Part shown: positions 8,051 through 16,940 of the stretch, one piece after another
Layout: the number at the start of each line of letters is the position of its first letter
Numbering within the stretch: the first letter of the stretch is position 1
Assembly (NCBI RefSeq): GCF_005876955.1
Contig: NZ_SSCL01000007.1
Location: 1 to 64,000, forward strand
DNA length: 64,000 nt
Reading direction: 5' to 3'
DNA from: Sinomonas gamaensis
GTDB taxonomy: Bacteria; Actinomycetota; Actinomycetes; Actinomycetales; Micrococcaceae
Notes under the pieces: generated by a model
Told to the model about the DNA's origin: nothing
Databases searched by the model: none
What the model saw: only the letters and a program-made list of their open reading frames with translations
Program-made: the position numbers and the translations under genes

Positions 8051-9765
8051 CCATGGCAGCACAGCCTGCAGACTTCGGCGGGGCACACGAGTCCGGCCTC
8101 CCGGTGACCATGCTGAACCCCGACTTCCCGTTCAGCTACGACCACTACCTCGCCCATCCCGCCGGTCTGGGAAGCGTCCCCGAAGAGCTGCACGGGACGG
8201 AGGTCGCGATCATCGGGGCGGGACTCTCCGGCCTCGTCACGGCCTACGAGCTCATGAAGCTCGGCCTCAAGCCCGTGGTCTACGAGGCCGACCAGATTGG
8301 GGGCCGCCTCCGCACGGCAGCCTTCTCAAGTGCCGGGGAGGTGACCGCCGACCTCGGCGGCATGCGCTTCCCCGAGTCCGGACGAGCGCTCTACCACTAC
8401 ATCGACCTCCTCGGCCTCGAGACCCGCGAGTTCCCCAACCCGCTCGCTCCCGCCACCTCGAGCACCGTGATCGAGCTCGCCGGGGAGAAGTTCTACGCCG
8501 AGACCTCCGGGGACCTCCCGAAGTTCTTCCACGAGGTCGCGGCCGCCTGGAAGGCGGCGCTGCGGGACGAAGCGCACTTCGACCAGATGCAGGAGGCCAT
8601 CCGCACCCGCAACACCCGGCGGGTCAAGGAACTCTGGGACTCGCTCGTCGAGGTCTTCGACGAGGAGAGCTTCTACGGCTTCATCGCGAACAGCAAGGCC
8701 TTCAAGGACGCAGGGTTCGCGCACCGCGAGGCGTTCGGCCAGGTGGGCTTCGGCACCGGCGGGTGGGACACCGACTTCCCGAACTCGATCCTGGAAATCC
8801 TCCGAGTGGTCTACACCGACGCCGACGACCGTCACCGGCTCATCGTAGGCGGAGCGCAAAGGCTGCCGCAGGCGCTGTGGAACCATGCGCCGTCGGACAT
8901 CGTGCACTGGCCCGCAGGGACCTCCCTCGCCTCGCTCCACGGCGGGGCGCCGCGCGGCGCCGTCGGGCGCGTCGCCCGGTCCCACAGCCCGGCGACGCCC
9001 CCCGGGGAGAGCGCGCCGATCGTCGTCGCCGAGCGCTGGGGCATGGAGCGCAGCTATCCCGCCGTCGTCGCAACCTGCCAGTCGTGGCTCCTCTCGACCC
9101 GCCTCGACACGGAGGAGGCCCTCTTCCCAGCCGAGCACTGGACCGCCATCGAGCGCTCGCACTACATGCAGTCGTCGAAGACCTTCGTCATGGTCGACCG
9201 GCCCTTCTGGAAGGACCTGGATCCTGAGACGGGGCGCGAGACCATGTCGATGACTCTCACCGACCGGCTCAACCGGGCGACGTACCTCCTCGACAACGGC
9301 CCCGACAAGCCGGGCGTCATCCTGCTCTCGTACACGTGGAACGACGACGCCCTCAAGTGGCTCGCCCTCGACGGCGAGCAGCGGGTCGAGCTCATGCTGC
9401 ACTCGCTTGAGAAGATCTACCCCGGGGTGGACATCCGCAGCCACATCATCGGCCAGCCCATCACCGTCTCCTGGGAGGCGGACCCCAACTTCATGGGCGC
9501 CTTCAAGGCAAACCTTCCCGGCCACTACCGATACCAGCAGAGGCTCTACACCCACTTCGAGCAATCGGGGCTCGATGCCGGGCACCGCGGCATCTTCCTC
9601 GCGGGCGACGACATCTCCTGGACGGCCGGATGGGCAGAAGGCGCGGTGACCACCGCGCTCAACGCCGTGTGGGGAGTGGTCAATCACCTCGGCGGGTCGT
9701 CCCACCCGGCCAACCCGGGTCCGGGGCAATTCCTTGCCGAGCTGGGCCCGGTGCAGCTGGACTAG
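8047..9765 (+). CDS. davB: flavin amino acid 2-monooxygenase, lysine 2-monooxygenase (DavB)-like
   Basis: 572 residues. The FAD Rossmann motif VAIIGAGLSGLVTAYE is at about 53-68 with the ribose-binding Glu80, followed by GGRLRT and ADLGGMRFPESG. The C-terminal FAD motif is GIFLAGDDISWTAGWAEGA. Several stretches (DFPFSYDHYLAHPAGLGS, ELMKLGLKPVVYEA, FGQVGFGTGGWDTDFPNS, MQSSKTFVMVDRPFWKD) match, as I remember them, Pseudomonas DavB lysine 2-monooxygenase. These enzymes convert an L-amino acid plus O2 to the amide with loss of CO2. The DavA-like amidase would complete the step to 5-aminovalerate. ATG overlaps the permease stop by 4 nt. Tryptophan or phenylalanine monooxygenases are the alternative. 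Earlier frame to 6943 is a shadow of the permease gene. Confidence 0.85.
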   Translation: MTMAAQPADFGGAHESGLPVTMLNPDFPFSYDHYLAHPAGLGSVPEELHGTEVAIIGAGLSGLVTAYELMKLGLKPVVYEADQIGGRLRTAAFSSAGEVTADLGGMRFPESGRALYHYIDLLGLETREFPNPLAPATSSTVIELAGEKFYAETSGDLPKFFHEVAAAWKAALRDEAHFDQMQEAIRTRNTRRVKELWDSLVEVFDEESFYGFIANSKAFKDAGFAHREAFGQVGFGTGGWDTDFPNSILEILRVVYTDADDRHRLIVGGAQRLPQALWNHAPSDIVHWPAGTSLASLHGGAPRGAVGRVARSHSPATPPGESAPIVVAERWGMERSYPAVVATCQSWLLSTRLDTEEALFPAEHWTAIERSHYMQSSKTFVMVDRPFWKDLDPETGRETMSMTLTDRLNRATYLLDNGPDKPGVILLSYTWNDDALKWLALDGEQRVELMLHSLEKIYPGVDIRSHIIGQPITVSWEADPNFMGAFKANLPGHYRYQQRLYTHFEQSGLDAGHRGIFLAGDDISWTAGWAEGAVTTALNAVWGVVNHLGGSSHPANPGPGQFLAELGPVQLD

Positions 9766-9780
9766 CGCGGCGCCAGCTTC

Positions 9781-9816
9781 CCCGGCGGGTGCAGCACGCT
9801 TGCGGCACCCGCCGGG
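9781..9816. terminator. bidirectional hairpin terminator between davB and ilvD
   Basis: Perfect 12-bp arms CCCGGCGGGTGC (9781-9792) and GCACCCGCCGGG (9805-9816) enclose a 12-nt loop in the 58-nt gap between two convergent genes. There is no clear U-tract on either strand, which is common in high-GC actinobacteria. Confidence 0.7.
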
Positions 9817-9823
9817 CGAGAGG

Positions 9824-11671
9824 CTAGCCGAGCAGGGAAACGTCCCGGACGGCTCCCTTGTCGGCGGAGAGGGCCATGGCCGCGTAGGCTCGCAGCGCGG
9901 TTGACACGGTGCGCTCGCGGTTCTTCGGCGTGAATCCGCCGCTCGCTTCGAGCCGGGCGCGGCGCTCGGCGAGGACCTCCGGGGCGACGTCGAGGTGGAT
10001 CCGGCGCTCGTGGATGTCGATCTCGATCAGGTCCCCATCCTCGACCAGGGCGATCGTCCCGCCCGCGGCCGCCTCGGGGGACACATGCCCGATGGAAAGG
10101 CCGGACGTGCCTCCGGAGAAGCGGCCGTCGGTGATGAGCGCACACTGGGCGCCCAGCCCGCGGCCCTTCAGGAACGACGTCGGGTAGAGCATCTCCTGCA
10201 TCCCCGGCCCTCCGCGCGGCCCTTCATAGCGGACGACGACGACGTCCCCCGCCTTGACACGCTTGTTCAGGATGATGTCGCAGGCTTCTTCCTGGGAGTC
10301 CACCACAATGGCGGGGCCGCTGAATTTCAGGATGGATTCGTCGACTCCCGCCGTTTTCACCACACAGCCGTCCACGGCGAGATTTCCGCGCAGAATGGCG
10401 AGGCCGCCGTCGGCCGAATAGGCATGGGCGACATCCCGGATGCAGCCCGACGCGGCGTCGAGGTCGAGGCTTTCCCATCGTTCCGACTGGGAGAAGGCCG
10501 ACGACGACCGCACTCCGCCCGGGGCCGCATGGAAGAGCTCGATTGCCTCGGGATCCGGCGCCTCCCCACGGATGTCCCACTGCAGGAGCCAGGCCTTGAG
10601 CGATGGCGCGTGCACTGAGTGGACGTCCTCGTTGAGGAGCCCGGCGCGGTGCAGTTCGCCGAGGATCGCGGGCATGCCGCCGGCGCGGTGCACGTCTTCC
10701 ATGAGGTAGGACCCGTTGGGCGCGACCTTGCAGAGGCAGGGGACCCGCCGGGAAAGGCGGTCGATCTCCTCGAGGCCGTAATCGACTTCGGCCTCGTGGG
10801 CGGCTGCGAGCAGGTGCAGGATCGTGTTCGTCGATCCGCCCATCGCAATGTCCAGGGCCATCGCGTTCTCGAAGGCCGCCGGGGTGGCGATGGATCGCGG
10901 GAGGACGGTAGCGTCGTCGTCGTCGTAGTAGCGGTGGGCGAGCTCGACGATCGTGGAGCCGGCCTTCTCGTACAGGGCGCGCCGCGCAGTGTGGGTGGCC
11001 AGCGTCGAGCCGTTGCCGGGCAGGGAGAGCCCGAGCGCCTCGGTGAGGCAGTTCATCGAGTTTGCTGTGAACATTCCCGAGCACGAACCACAGGTGGGGC
11101 ACGCGGCCTCCTCCACGGCAGCGGCGTCGGCGTCCGAGACCTGCTCGGAGACGGCGTCGGTCATTGCGTTGACGAGGTGCAGTCGCTTGCGGACAGTTCC
11201 GTCGACGAGAACTGCGGTGCCGCCCTCCATAGGGCCGCCCGAAACGAAGACCGTCGGAATGTTCAGCCGAAGGGCAGCCATGAGCATTCCGGGCGTGATC
11301 TTGTCGCAGTTCGAAATGCAGACGAGGGCGTCGGCGCGGTGCGCCTCCACCATGTATTCGACAGAGTCGGCGATCAGATCCCGGGACGGCAGGGAATAGA
11401 GCATGCCGGAATGGCCCATGGCAATGCCGTCATCGACCGCGATCGTGTTGAACTCGCGGGCAATTCCGCCGGCGGCATTGATGGCGTCGGAAACAATGCG
11501 GCCCACGGGCTGCAAATGAGTGTGACCGGGGACGAATTCGGTGAAGCTGTTGGCGACCGCGATGATCGGCTTGCCGAAATCCTCTCGGGCCACGCCGGCT
11601 GCGCGCAGCAATGCGCGGGCGCCGGCCATATTGCGGCCATGGGTCACAGTGCGGGAACGAAGTGCAGGCAT
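9824..11671 (-). CDS. ilvD: dihydroxy-acid dehydratase
   Basis: 615 residues, the normal length for IlvD. It dehydrates 2,3-dihydroxy-isovalerate and -3-methylvalerate to the 2-keto acids of valine and isoleucine synthesis, using an iron-sulfur cluster. Seen in sequence: the N-terminal [19 protein letters not shown], the cluster-ligand motifs [11 protein letters not shown] and [17 protein letters not shown], the substrate stretch [12 protein letters not shown], and the C-terminal [19 protein letters not shown]. It stands alone; no other ilv gene is in the window. Convergent with davB and divergent from an MmyB-type regulator gene. Confidence 0.97.
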   Translation of the reverse strand: MPALRSRTVTHGRNMAGARALLRAAGVAREDFGKPIIAVANSFTEFVPGHTHLQPVGRIVSDAINAAGGIAREFNTIAVDDGIAMGHSGMLYSLPSRDLIADSVEYMVEAHRADALVCISNCDKITPGMLMAALRLNIPTVFVSGGPMEGGTAVLVDGTVRKRLHLVNAMTDAVSEQVSDADAAAVEEAACPTCGSCSGMFTANSMNCLTEALGLSLPGNGSTLATHTARRALYEKAGSTIVELAHRYYDDDDATVLPRSIATPAAFENAMALDIAMGGSTNTILHLLAAAHEAEVDYGLEEIDRLSRRVPCLCKVAPNGSYLMEDVHRAGGMPAILGELHRAGLLNEDVHSVHAPSLKAWLLQWDIRGEAPDPEAIELFHAAPGGVRSSSAFSQSERWESLDLDAASGCIRDVAHAYSADGGLAILRGNLAVDGCVVKTAGVDESILKFSGPAIVVDSQEEACDIILNKRVKAGDVVVVRYEGPRGGPGMQEMLYPTSFLKGRGLGAQCALITDGRFSGGTSGLSIGHVSPEAAAGGTIALVEDGDLIEIDIHERRIHLDVAPEVLAERRARLEASGGFTPKNRERTVSTALRAYAAMALSADKGAVRDVSLLG

Positions 11672-11710
11672 AGGACGAATGCTTTCGCAGCCCGGCGAGA
11701 ACCTGAAGAC

Positions 11711-11742
11711 GGCTCTGCTCCTAGGAGGCTCTGCTCCTAGGA
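11711..11742. repeat. 16-bp tandem direct repeat, two copies
   Basis: GGCTCTGCTCCTAGGA occurs twice in direct tandem with a 16-bp period, in the 111-nt gap between the ilvD start and the divergent regulator. It may lie in the ilvD leader or be part of a regulator-binding array. Confidence 0.55.
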
Positions 11743-11756
11743 GGATCCGCTTCTAG

Positions 11757-11770
11757 TAGTACGGGTACTA
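11757..11770. promoter_or_regulatory. palindrome TAGTAC-GG-GTACTA, candidate regulator operator
   Basis: Six-base arms separated by two bases, ending 12 nt before the ATG of the MmyB-type regulator. It also contains a TACTAG hexamer that could serve as a -10. A related TACTGG-TCCTG-CCAGTA element precedes the second MmyB-type gene at 18.1 kb, which supports an autoregulatory site. Confidence 0.4.
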
Positions 11771-11782
11771 GGCTTGAACACC

Positions 11783-12619
11783 ATGACGGACGCAGCCCAG
11801 CGGCGCCGGGAACTCGGCCTCTTCCTCAAAGCCAGGCGCGCACAGGCGCTGCGTTCCGACTACGGACTGCCGCCGGTGGGGCGCACCCGCGAGAAGGGCC
11901 TGCGGCGGGAGGAGGTCGCCTTCCTCTCGGCCATCAGCGTCACCTGGTACACGTGGCTCGAACAGGGCCGGGAGATCTCCCCGTCGCGCCAGGTCCTCGA
12001 AACGCTGGCGCGCACGCTCCGGCTCTCGGAGACGGAACGCGCGTACGTCCTCTCGCTCGCGGGGTACGTCTCCGTGCCTCCCTCGGGCACCGCCGTCGCC
12101 GACGTTCCTCCGCACGTTCAACGCCTCCTCGACGCCCTGGACCCGAATCCGTCGTTCGCCCTGGCCCCGGACTGGGGCGTCGAAGGCTGGAACCGAGGCT
12201 ATGCGGCGCTGTACCCCAACATCGCCACAGTTCCCTCGGCCGAGAGGAACCTGCTGTGGCTTGTCTTCACGGACCCTTACGTCCGCAGCCTGCTCCCGGA
12301 CTGGGACGTCACCAGCAGCCGGTTCGCCTCCGAATTCCGCGCCGAAGCGGGCCCCCGTCTGGGCGACCCCAAGATCAGCTACCAGATCGAGAAGCTCAAG
12401 GACGCCAGCCCGGAGTTCCGCGATACGTGGGCCCGGCACGACATCCTCGGCTTCGAATCGCGGGAACGGCTCTTCCACCACCCGGCCGTGGGCGTCCTCC
12501 GCTTCGAGCACCATCAGGTCTCACCGTCGGATCGCCCGGACCTCCACATCGTCGTCTACACGCCCGCGCCGGGCAGCGACGCAGCGGAACAGATGCAGCT
12601 GCTCATGAAGCTTGCGTAG
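11783..12619 (+). CDS. helix-turn-helix regulator with MmyB-like ligand-binding domain
   Basis: 278 residues. The N-terminal XRE-type helix-turn-helix spans about 5-75: RRELGLFLKARRAQAL, then GLRREEVAFLSAISVTWYTW and the LEQGREISPSRQVLETLART stretch. The C-terminal two-thirds is the MmyB-like PAS-type domain (DWGVEGWNRGYAAL, WLVFTDPYVRSLLPDWD and the late FHHPAVGVLRFEHHQ). Such proteins usually control adjacent dehydrogenase genes. ATG at 11783 is preferred over an upstream in-frame TTG. It faces the alcohol dehydrogenase gene tail to tail and is divergent from ilvD. The ligand is unknown; family structures suggest a fatty acid. Confidence 0.88.
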   Translation: MTDAAQRRRELGLFLKARRAQALRSDYGLPPVGRTREKGLRREEVAFLSAISVTWYTWLEQGREISPSRQVLETLARTLRLSETERAYVLSLAGYVSVPPSGTAVADVPPHVQRLLDALDPNPSFALAPDWGVEGWNRGYAALYPNIATVPSAERNLLWLVFTDPYVRSLLPDWDVTSSRFASEFRAEAGPRLGDPKISYQIEKLKDASPEFRDTWARHDILGFESRERLFHHPAVGVLRFEHHQVSPSDRPDLHIVVYTPAPGSDAAEQMQLLMKLA

Positions 12620-12649
12620 CCACCCGATCTCCCCGCGCTCGCTCGTGAT

Positions 12650-13687
12650 TCACCCCCGCGGATCGATCATCGTCATCCCTGCGACATTCGCCGTGTCGAA
12701 TTCAGGCAGCAGCCGAGCAGCCTCCTCGAGGCCAATAACCCGCTCGATGAGCCTCTGCGGCTGCAATGCCCCCGAAGCGATGAGGGCCAGCATTCCGGGG
12801 TAGTCCGCCGCTGCCATGCCGTGGCTGCCGAAGACGTCGAGCTCCCACGCGATGACCCGTGCCATCGGCACGCGAGGATGCCCGTCCACGGGCGGAAGGA
12901 GGCCGATCTGGACGTGCCGCCCCCGCCGCCGCAGGCTGAGGAGGGCGTCAGCGCAGGTCTGCTCGCTGCCGACGGCGTCGACGGACACATGCGCGCCGCC
13001 GCCCGTGAGGGAGTGGACCTGGGCGGGGAGGTCGGAACCGTCGGCGAGCAGCACATGGTCCGCCCCGAGCGACGAGGCCGCCTTGAGGGCGGCCGAATGA
13101 CGGTCGATGGCGATCACCTTGCCTCCGAGTGCCTTCGCGATCATGACGGCGCTGAGCCCCACGCCGCCAGCGCCCACAACGGTGACCCACTCGCCCGCGG
13201 ATAGACCGGCGCGCCCCGTCAGGGCCCGATACGCGGTCGCGAAGCGGCAGCCGAGGCTAGCCGCGGCCTCGAAGCTCACTTCCTCGGGGATCGCCACGAG
13301 ATTCGTATCGGCCGCGTGGATCACCACCCGCTGGGCGAAGGAGCCCCAATGCGTGAAGCCGGGCTGCTGCTGATCGGGGCAGACTTGGGCGTTGCCCGAG
13401 AGGCACCACTCGCAGACGCCGCAGCCCTCGACGAACGGGGCGGTGACCCGGTCGCCCACGGCCCACTTCGTCACGCCAGGGCCCACCGCCGCAACAACCC
13501 CGGCGAACTCATGCCCGGGAACGTGGGGCAGCACGATCTCGTCGTGGCCCACCCACGCGTGCCAGTCGCTGCGGCACAGACCGGTAGCGACGACGTCGAT
13601 CACCACCCCGCCCTCCGGCAGCTTTGGCTCGGCTACTTCGCGGACGGCAAGCGGTCCGGCGATTTCATCCATCACGATCGCGCGCAC
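12650..13687 (-). CDS. zinc-dependent alcohol dehydrogenase (MDR family)
   Basis: 345 residues from the GTG at 13685-13687 (product MRAIVMDEIAG, the usual opening). Catalytic zinc ligands are Cys38 (TGLCRSDWHAW) and His59-Glu60 (VPGHEFAG). The structural-zinc cysteines are Cys89, 92, 95 and 103 (GCGVCEWCLSGNAQVC). The Rossmann motif is VVGAGGVGLSAVMIAKALG. It oxidises alcohols with NAD(P)+, or reduces aldehydes; the substrate is not readable. AGGG lies just upstream of the GTG. The gene is divergent from an SDR gene starting 50 nt away, so the two may share regulation. A longer reading from a TTG one codon upstream is less likely. Confidence 0.9.
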   Translation of the reverse strand: MRAIVMDEIAGPLAVREVAEPKLPEGGVVIDVVATGLCRSDWHAWVGHDEIVLPHVPGHEFAGVVAAVGPGVTKWAVGDRVTAPFVEGCGVCEWCLSGNAQVCPDQQQPGFTHWGSFAQRVVIHAADTNLVAIPEEVSFEAAASLGCRFATAYRALTGRAGLSAGEWVTVVGAGGVGLSAVMIAKALGGKVIAIDRHSAALKAASSLGADHVLLADGSDLPAQVHSLTGGGAHVSVDAVGSEQTCADALLSLRRRGRHVQIGLLPPVDGHPRVPMARVIAWELDVFGSHGMAAADYPGMLALIASGALQPQRLIERVIGLEEAARLLPEFDTANVAGMTMIDPRG

Positions 13688-13737
13688 CAACCCTGCCTAT
13701 CATCAAGCCACCTGCCCACGCTATTGAGGAGGCCCTC

Positions 13738-14508
13738 GTGGCCCGCATCTTCATCACTGGCTCCACCCAGGGCCTCGGCCTCGCTGCGGCGCGCGCGCTC
13801 ATAGCGCAAGGCCATGACGTCGTCGTCCATGCCCGGAATCCCGAACGCGCGGCGGCTCTGGAGGAAGTGGCAGTCAGTGCAGCGGGGATCGTCGTCGGGG
13901 ACCTGGCGAGCCACGCTGAGACGCTCGCGCTCGCGGACGAGGTGAACGAGATCGGGCGGATGGACGCTGTGATCCACAATGCTGGCGTCTACACGGAGCG
14001 GCAGCGGACGACGACGGCCGACGGCCACGCTCACGTCCTCGCCGTCAACGTCCTGGCGCCGTATCTCCTGACGGCGCGCCTCACGCGTCCGTCGCGCGTC
14101 GTCTACCTCAGCAGCGGCATGCACCGCAGCGGCTCACCGAGCCTCGACGACCTCGAATGGACGAGGCGGCGGTGGGACTCCTACGGGGCGTATTCGGACA
14201 GCAAGCTCCTGGTGACGGCACTCGCGCTCGCCGTGGCACGCCGCTGGCCCGGGGTGAGCAGCAACGCCGTCGACCCCGGCTGGGTGCCCACCCGCATGGG
14301 CGGGCCGGGCGCCCCGGACGACCTTGAACTCGGCCACGTGACCCAAGCCTGGCTCGCCGCGAGTGACGACGACGAGGCGCAGGCAACCGGGGGCTACTGG
14401 CACCATCAGCGGCTGCGGGAGCCGGCCGCCGTCGTGCTCGACCCAGCATTCCAGGACAAGGTGGTGGAGGAGCTCGCGCGGCTCACCGGCGTGCGGCTTC
14501 CGGACTAG
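13738..14508 (+). CDS. short-chain dehydrogenase/reductase
   Basis: 256 residues from the GTG at 13738, fixed by GAGGAGG five bases upstream. The NAD(P) motif is TGSTQGLG at residues 7-14, NAG is in IHNAGVY, the active-site Ser is in VVYLSSGMHR and Tyr/Lys are in YGAYSDSKLL. The DPGWVPTRMGGPG stretch after the catalytic residues is typical. Substrate unknown. Its 3' end overlaps the convergent MFS gene by 26 nt. The open frame upstream of 13738 is a shadow of the divergent dehydrogenase. Confidence 0.9.
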   Translation: MARIFITGSTQGLGLAAARALIAQGHDVVVHARNPERAAALEEVAVSAAGIVVGDLASHAETLALADEVNEIGRMDAVIHNAGVYTERQRTTTADGHAHVLAVNVLAPYLLTARLTRPSRVVYLSSGMHRSGSPSLDDLEWTRRRWDSYGAYSDSKLLVTALALAVARRWPGVSSNAVDPGWVPTRMGGPGAPDDLELGHVTQAWLAASDDDEAQATGGYWHHQRLREPAAVVLDPAFQDKVVEELARLTGVRLPD

Positions 14509-15736
14509 CCGGTGCCCTCCTGGGCCTGGCCACGAGCAGCAGCCCGACCATCGCCGACGAGGCTCCGAGCACCATGAGGACGCCGAGCGGAACGGCCGTG
14601 CTGGTGCCGAGCAAGCCTGTGAGCGGGGCCGCGACAGAGGCGGCGATCGACTGGAACAGACCCATGACCGCAATGCCGGTCCCCGCATATTCCGGGACCT
14701 CGCCAGAGGCGAGTGCGCCCGAATTCGGCCCGATCATCCCCTGCGCCGTCATGAGGCAGAAGAAGCAGATGACGGCGAGCACCAGGGGAGCGCCGAACCA
14801 CGCGGCGCCGATGAGCATCGACAGCCCGGAGGTGAGACTCAGGCAGATGCCCACGAGGATGACGCGCCGCGTCGGCACCCGGCCGGCGAGCCGTGCGCAG
14901 ACCAGCGTCGCCAGCATCATGCCGCCGGCATTCGTCGCGAAGTCCGCCGAGTACGCAGCGGGCGAGAGGCCGTTGATGGTCTGGAGGACGAACGCCGACG
15001 TGGCCACGTACGAGAACACAGCGAACATTGACGAGGCGTTGACCATCACGTAGCCCACATAGCGCCGCTCGCCGAGCACGGTTCGGGCGGCGCGGCCCAA
15101 GGCACGCAGCCCACCGCGGTGACGCCGCTCCGGAGGCAGCGACTCGGGCACCACGAACAGCGCGCACACCGTCATCGCCAGTCCGGCCGCGGCAAGCACC
15201 CAGAACGTGACCCGCCACTGGGCGAACTGCAGGATTCCAGCGCCCACCAGAGGCGCGAGGATCGGCGCAAGGGCCCCCGCTCCCAGCAGGACGTTCATGG
15301 CCCACACGAGCTGGCTGCCGCTCGCGAGATCCACGATCACCGAGCGGGCCACGACGAGGGCCCACCCGCCGCCCAACCCCTGGACACAGCGGGCCGCCAT
15401 GAGGATTCCGATGTTGGGCGCGAGCGCGCAGCCCACCGAGGCGATCAGGACCAGGACGGTTCCCGCGAGCAGCGGACGCCTGCGTCCCCGCTGGTCCGAG
15501 AAGGGGCCGCCGATCAGCTGGCCGAGTCCCATCCCCGCGAAGAACGTGGTCAGCGTGAGCTGGACTTCCGTGACGCTCGCGCCGAGGTCGGCCGCGACGT
15601 GCGGGAATGCGGGCACGTACATGTCGGTGGCGAGGGGGCCGACGGCGCTCAGGAAGACGATCGCCGCAATCAGCGAAGCACGGACCGGCCTGGGATTTCC
15701 GGTTTCCCGGCCGGTCTCCAGATCCGCCCGCGTCAT
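14483..15736 (-). CDS. MFS multidrug transporter, Bcr/CflA type
   Basis: 417 residues with about 12 membrane helices. The N-terminus (AAIVFLSAVGPLATDMYVPA) and the following FAGMGLGQLIGGPFSDQRGRR loop are characteristic of the Bcr/CflA drug-efflux subfamily. GLGGGWALVVARSVIVDL matches the helix 4 region of these proteins. Start ATG overlaps the stop of the preceding MFS gene by 4 nt, so two different MFS exporters are translationally coupled, which is unusual. Substrate not predictable. Confidence 0.9.
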   Translation of the reverse strand: MTRADLETGRETGNPRPVRASLIAAIVFLSAVGPLATDMYVPAFPHVAADLGASVTEVQLTLTTFFAGMGLGQLIGGPFSDQRGRRRPLLAGTVLVLIASVGCALAPNIGILMAARCVQGLGGGWALVVARSVIVDLASGSQLVWAMNVLLGAGALAPILAPLVGAGILQFAQWRVTFWVLAAAGLAMTVCALFVVPESLPPERRHRGGLRALGRAARTVLGERRYVGYVMVNASSMFAVFSYVATSAFVLQTINGLSPAAYSADFATNAGGMMLATLVCARLAGRVPTRRVILVGICLSLTSGLSMLIGAAWFGAPLVLAVICFFCLMTAQGMIGPNSGALASGEVPEYAGTGIAVMGLFQSIAASVAAPLTGLLGTSTAVPLGVLMVLGASSAMVGLLLVARPRRAPASPEAARR

Positions 15737-16902
15737 GGCCGGACCACCACCAGCGGGCCGCGCCGGCCGAGCGCCCAGACGCCCAAGCCCCAGCAGCTCA
15801 TGACGATGCCCGCCGCCGCGACCGCGGTCCAGCCTCCCGCAGCCCACAGCAGCGCGGCCACGCCCGAACCGATCGCGCCCCCGATGAAGTTCGAGGTCAC
15901 GTACGCCGTGTTCAGGCGGCTCCGGGCTTCGTGGGAGAGCGAAAGCAGCCGTGTCTGGTTGAGAACGTTCTGGCCTTGGATCGCGACGTCGAGGAGGAAT
16001 ACCACCGCGACAACGAGCCACACCGATGCCCCCGCGAAGGCCGCGAGCACGAACGATGCGAGGACGAGCACCCACGCGATTCCCGTCGCCGGGAGCGAGA
16101 GGCCGCGGTCGTGCAGCCGACCCGCCCGCTGAGCCGTCACCGCACCCGCGATCCCCACGAGCCCGAACAGCCCAATGGCAGAGACGGGATAGTGGAAGGG
16201 CGGCCCCGCGAGCAGGAAGGTGAGCGACGTCCAGAACAGTGTGAACGCCGCGAATCCAGTGGTCGAGAGCGCCAGCGTCCACCGCACCGCGCGCTCCTTG
16301 ACGATGACGCCGCCCACCGACGCGATGAGCTTCCCGTACGGGACCCGCGCCTTCCGCTCGAGCGGCGGCAGCGTCCGCCACAGCAGCACCCCGAGAACGA
16401 CGACGACGACGGCCGCCGCCGCGTACACCGCGCGCCATCCGCCGAGGGTCGCCACGAGCCCGCTGATCGTGCGAGAGGCCAGAATGCCCGTGAGGATCCC
16501 GGCCACGACCGTCCCGAGGACGCGTCCGCGCTGCCGATCCTCGGCGAGGTCGCCCGCAAGTGGCGTCAGGATCTGCCCCGCGATCGTCGTGACGCCGAGC
16601 AGGCACAGGGCCACGAGGAGGAACACGAACGACGGCGCCAGCGCGCACGCGAGCAGTACCACGACGGACGCGAGCATCATGACGGCGATCAGCCGGCGCC
16701 GGTCGAGCACGTCGCCGAGGGGAACGATCAGCAGGATCCCGACCGCGTACCCGAGCTGCGTCGCCGTCACGAGCCAGCCCGCCTCGGCAGGCGCCGCGTG
16801 GAAATCGTGGGCGATCGCGTCGAGGAGCGGCTGCGCCCAGTAGAGATTCCCGACGGCGGCCCCGGACGCCACGGCGAACAGGAGTGTGAGGCCGCGGGTC
16901 AT
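15733..16902 (-). CDS. MFS transporter
   Basis: 389 residues with 12 predicted membrane helices. It starts MTRGLTLLFAVASGAAVGN, followed by YWAQPLLDAIAHDF, a combination found in the NepI/arabinose-efflux-like MFS group (for example YdhP/YnfM-type exporters). The intracellular loop after helix 2 is PLGDVLDRRRL. The ATG at 16900-16902 was chosen because the frame upstream is the shadow of the aldo/keto reductase gene. It is coupled to the Bcr/CflA gene by a 4-nt overlap. The reductase gene lies 38 nt upstream on the same strand, so all three may be one transcript. Confidence 0.85.
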   Translation of the reverse strand: MTRGLTLLFAVASGAAVGNLYWAQPLLDAIAHDFHAAPAEAGWLVTATQLGYAVGILLIVPLGDVLDRRRLIAVMMLASVVVLLACALAPSFVFLLVALCLLGVTTIAGQILTPLAGDLAEDRQRGRVLGTVVAGILTGILASRTISGLVATLGGWRAVYAAAAVVVVVLGVLLWRTLPPLERKARVPYGKLIASVGGVIVKERAVRWTLALSTTGFAAFTLFWTSLTFLLAGPPFHYPVSAIGLFGLVGIAGAVTAQRAGRLHDRGLSLPATGIAWVLVLASFVLAAFAGASVWLVVAVVFLLDVAIQGQNVLNQTRLLSLSHEARSRLNTAYVTSNFIGGAIGSGVAALLWAAGGWTAVAAAGIVMSCWGLGVWALGRRGPLVVVRP

Positions 16903-16940
16903 CGCAGGGCGCCGCGTCCCGGTTTCCGCCTGCGCGCGCA

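Noticed and set aside
14060-14100. TGACGGCGCG inside the SDR gene as another family A repeat
   Set aside because: Only a short partial match, inside a conserved coding region; no second arm.
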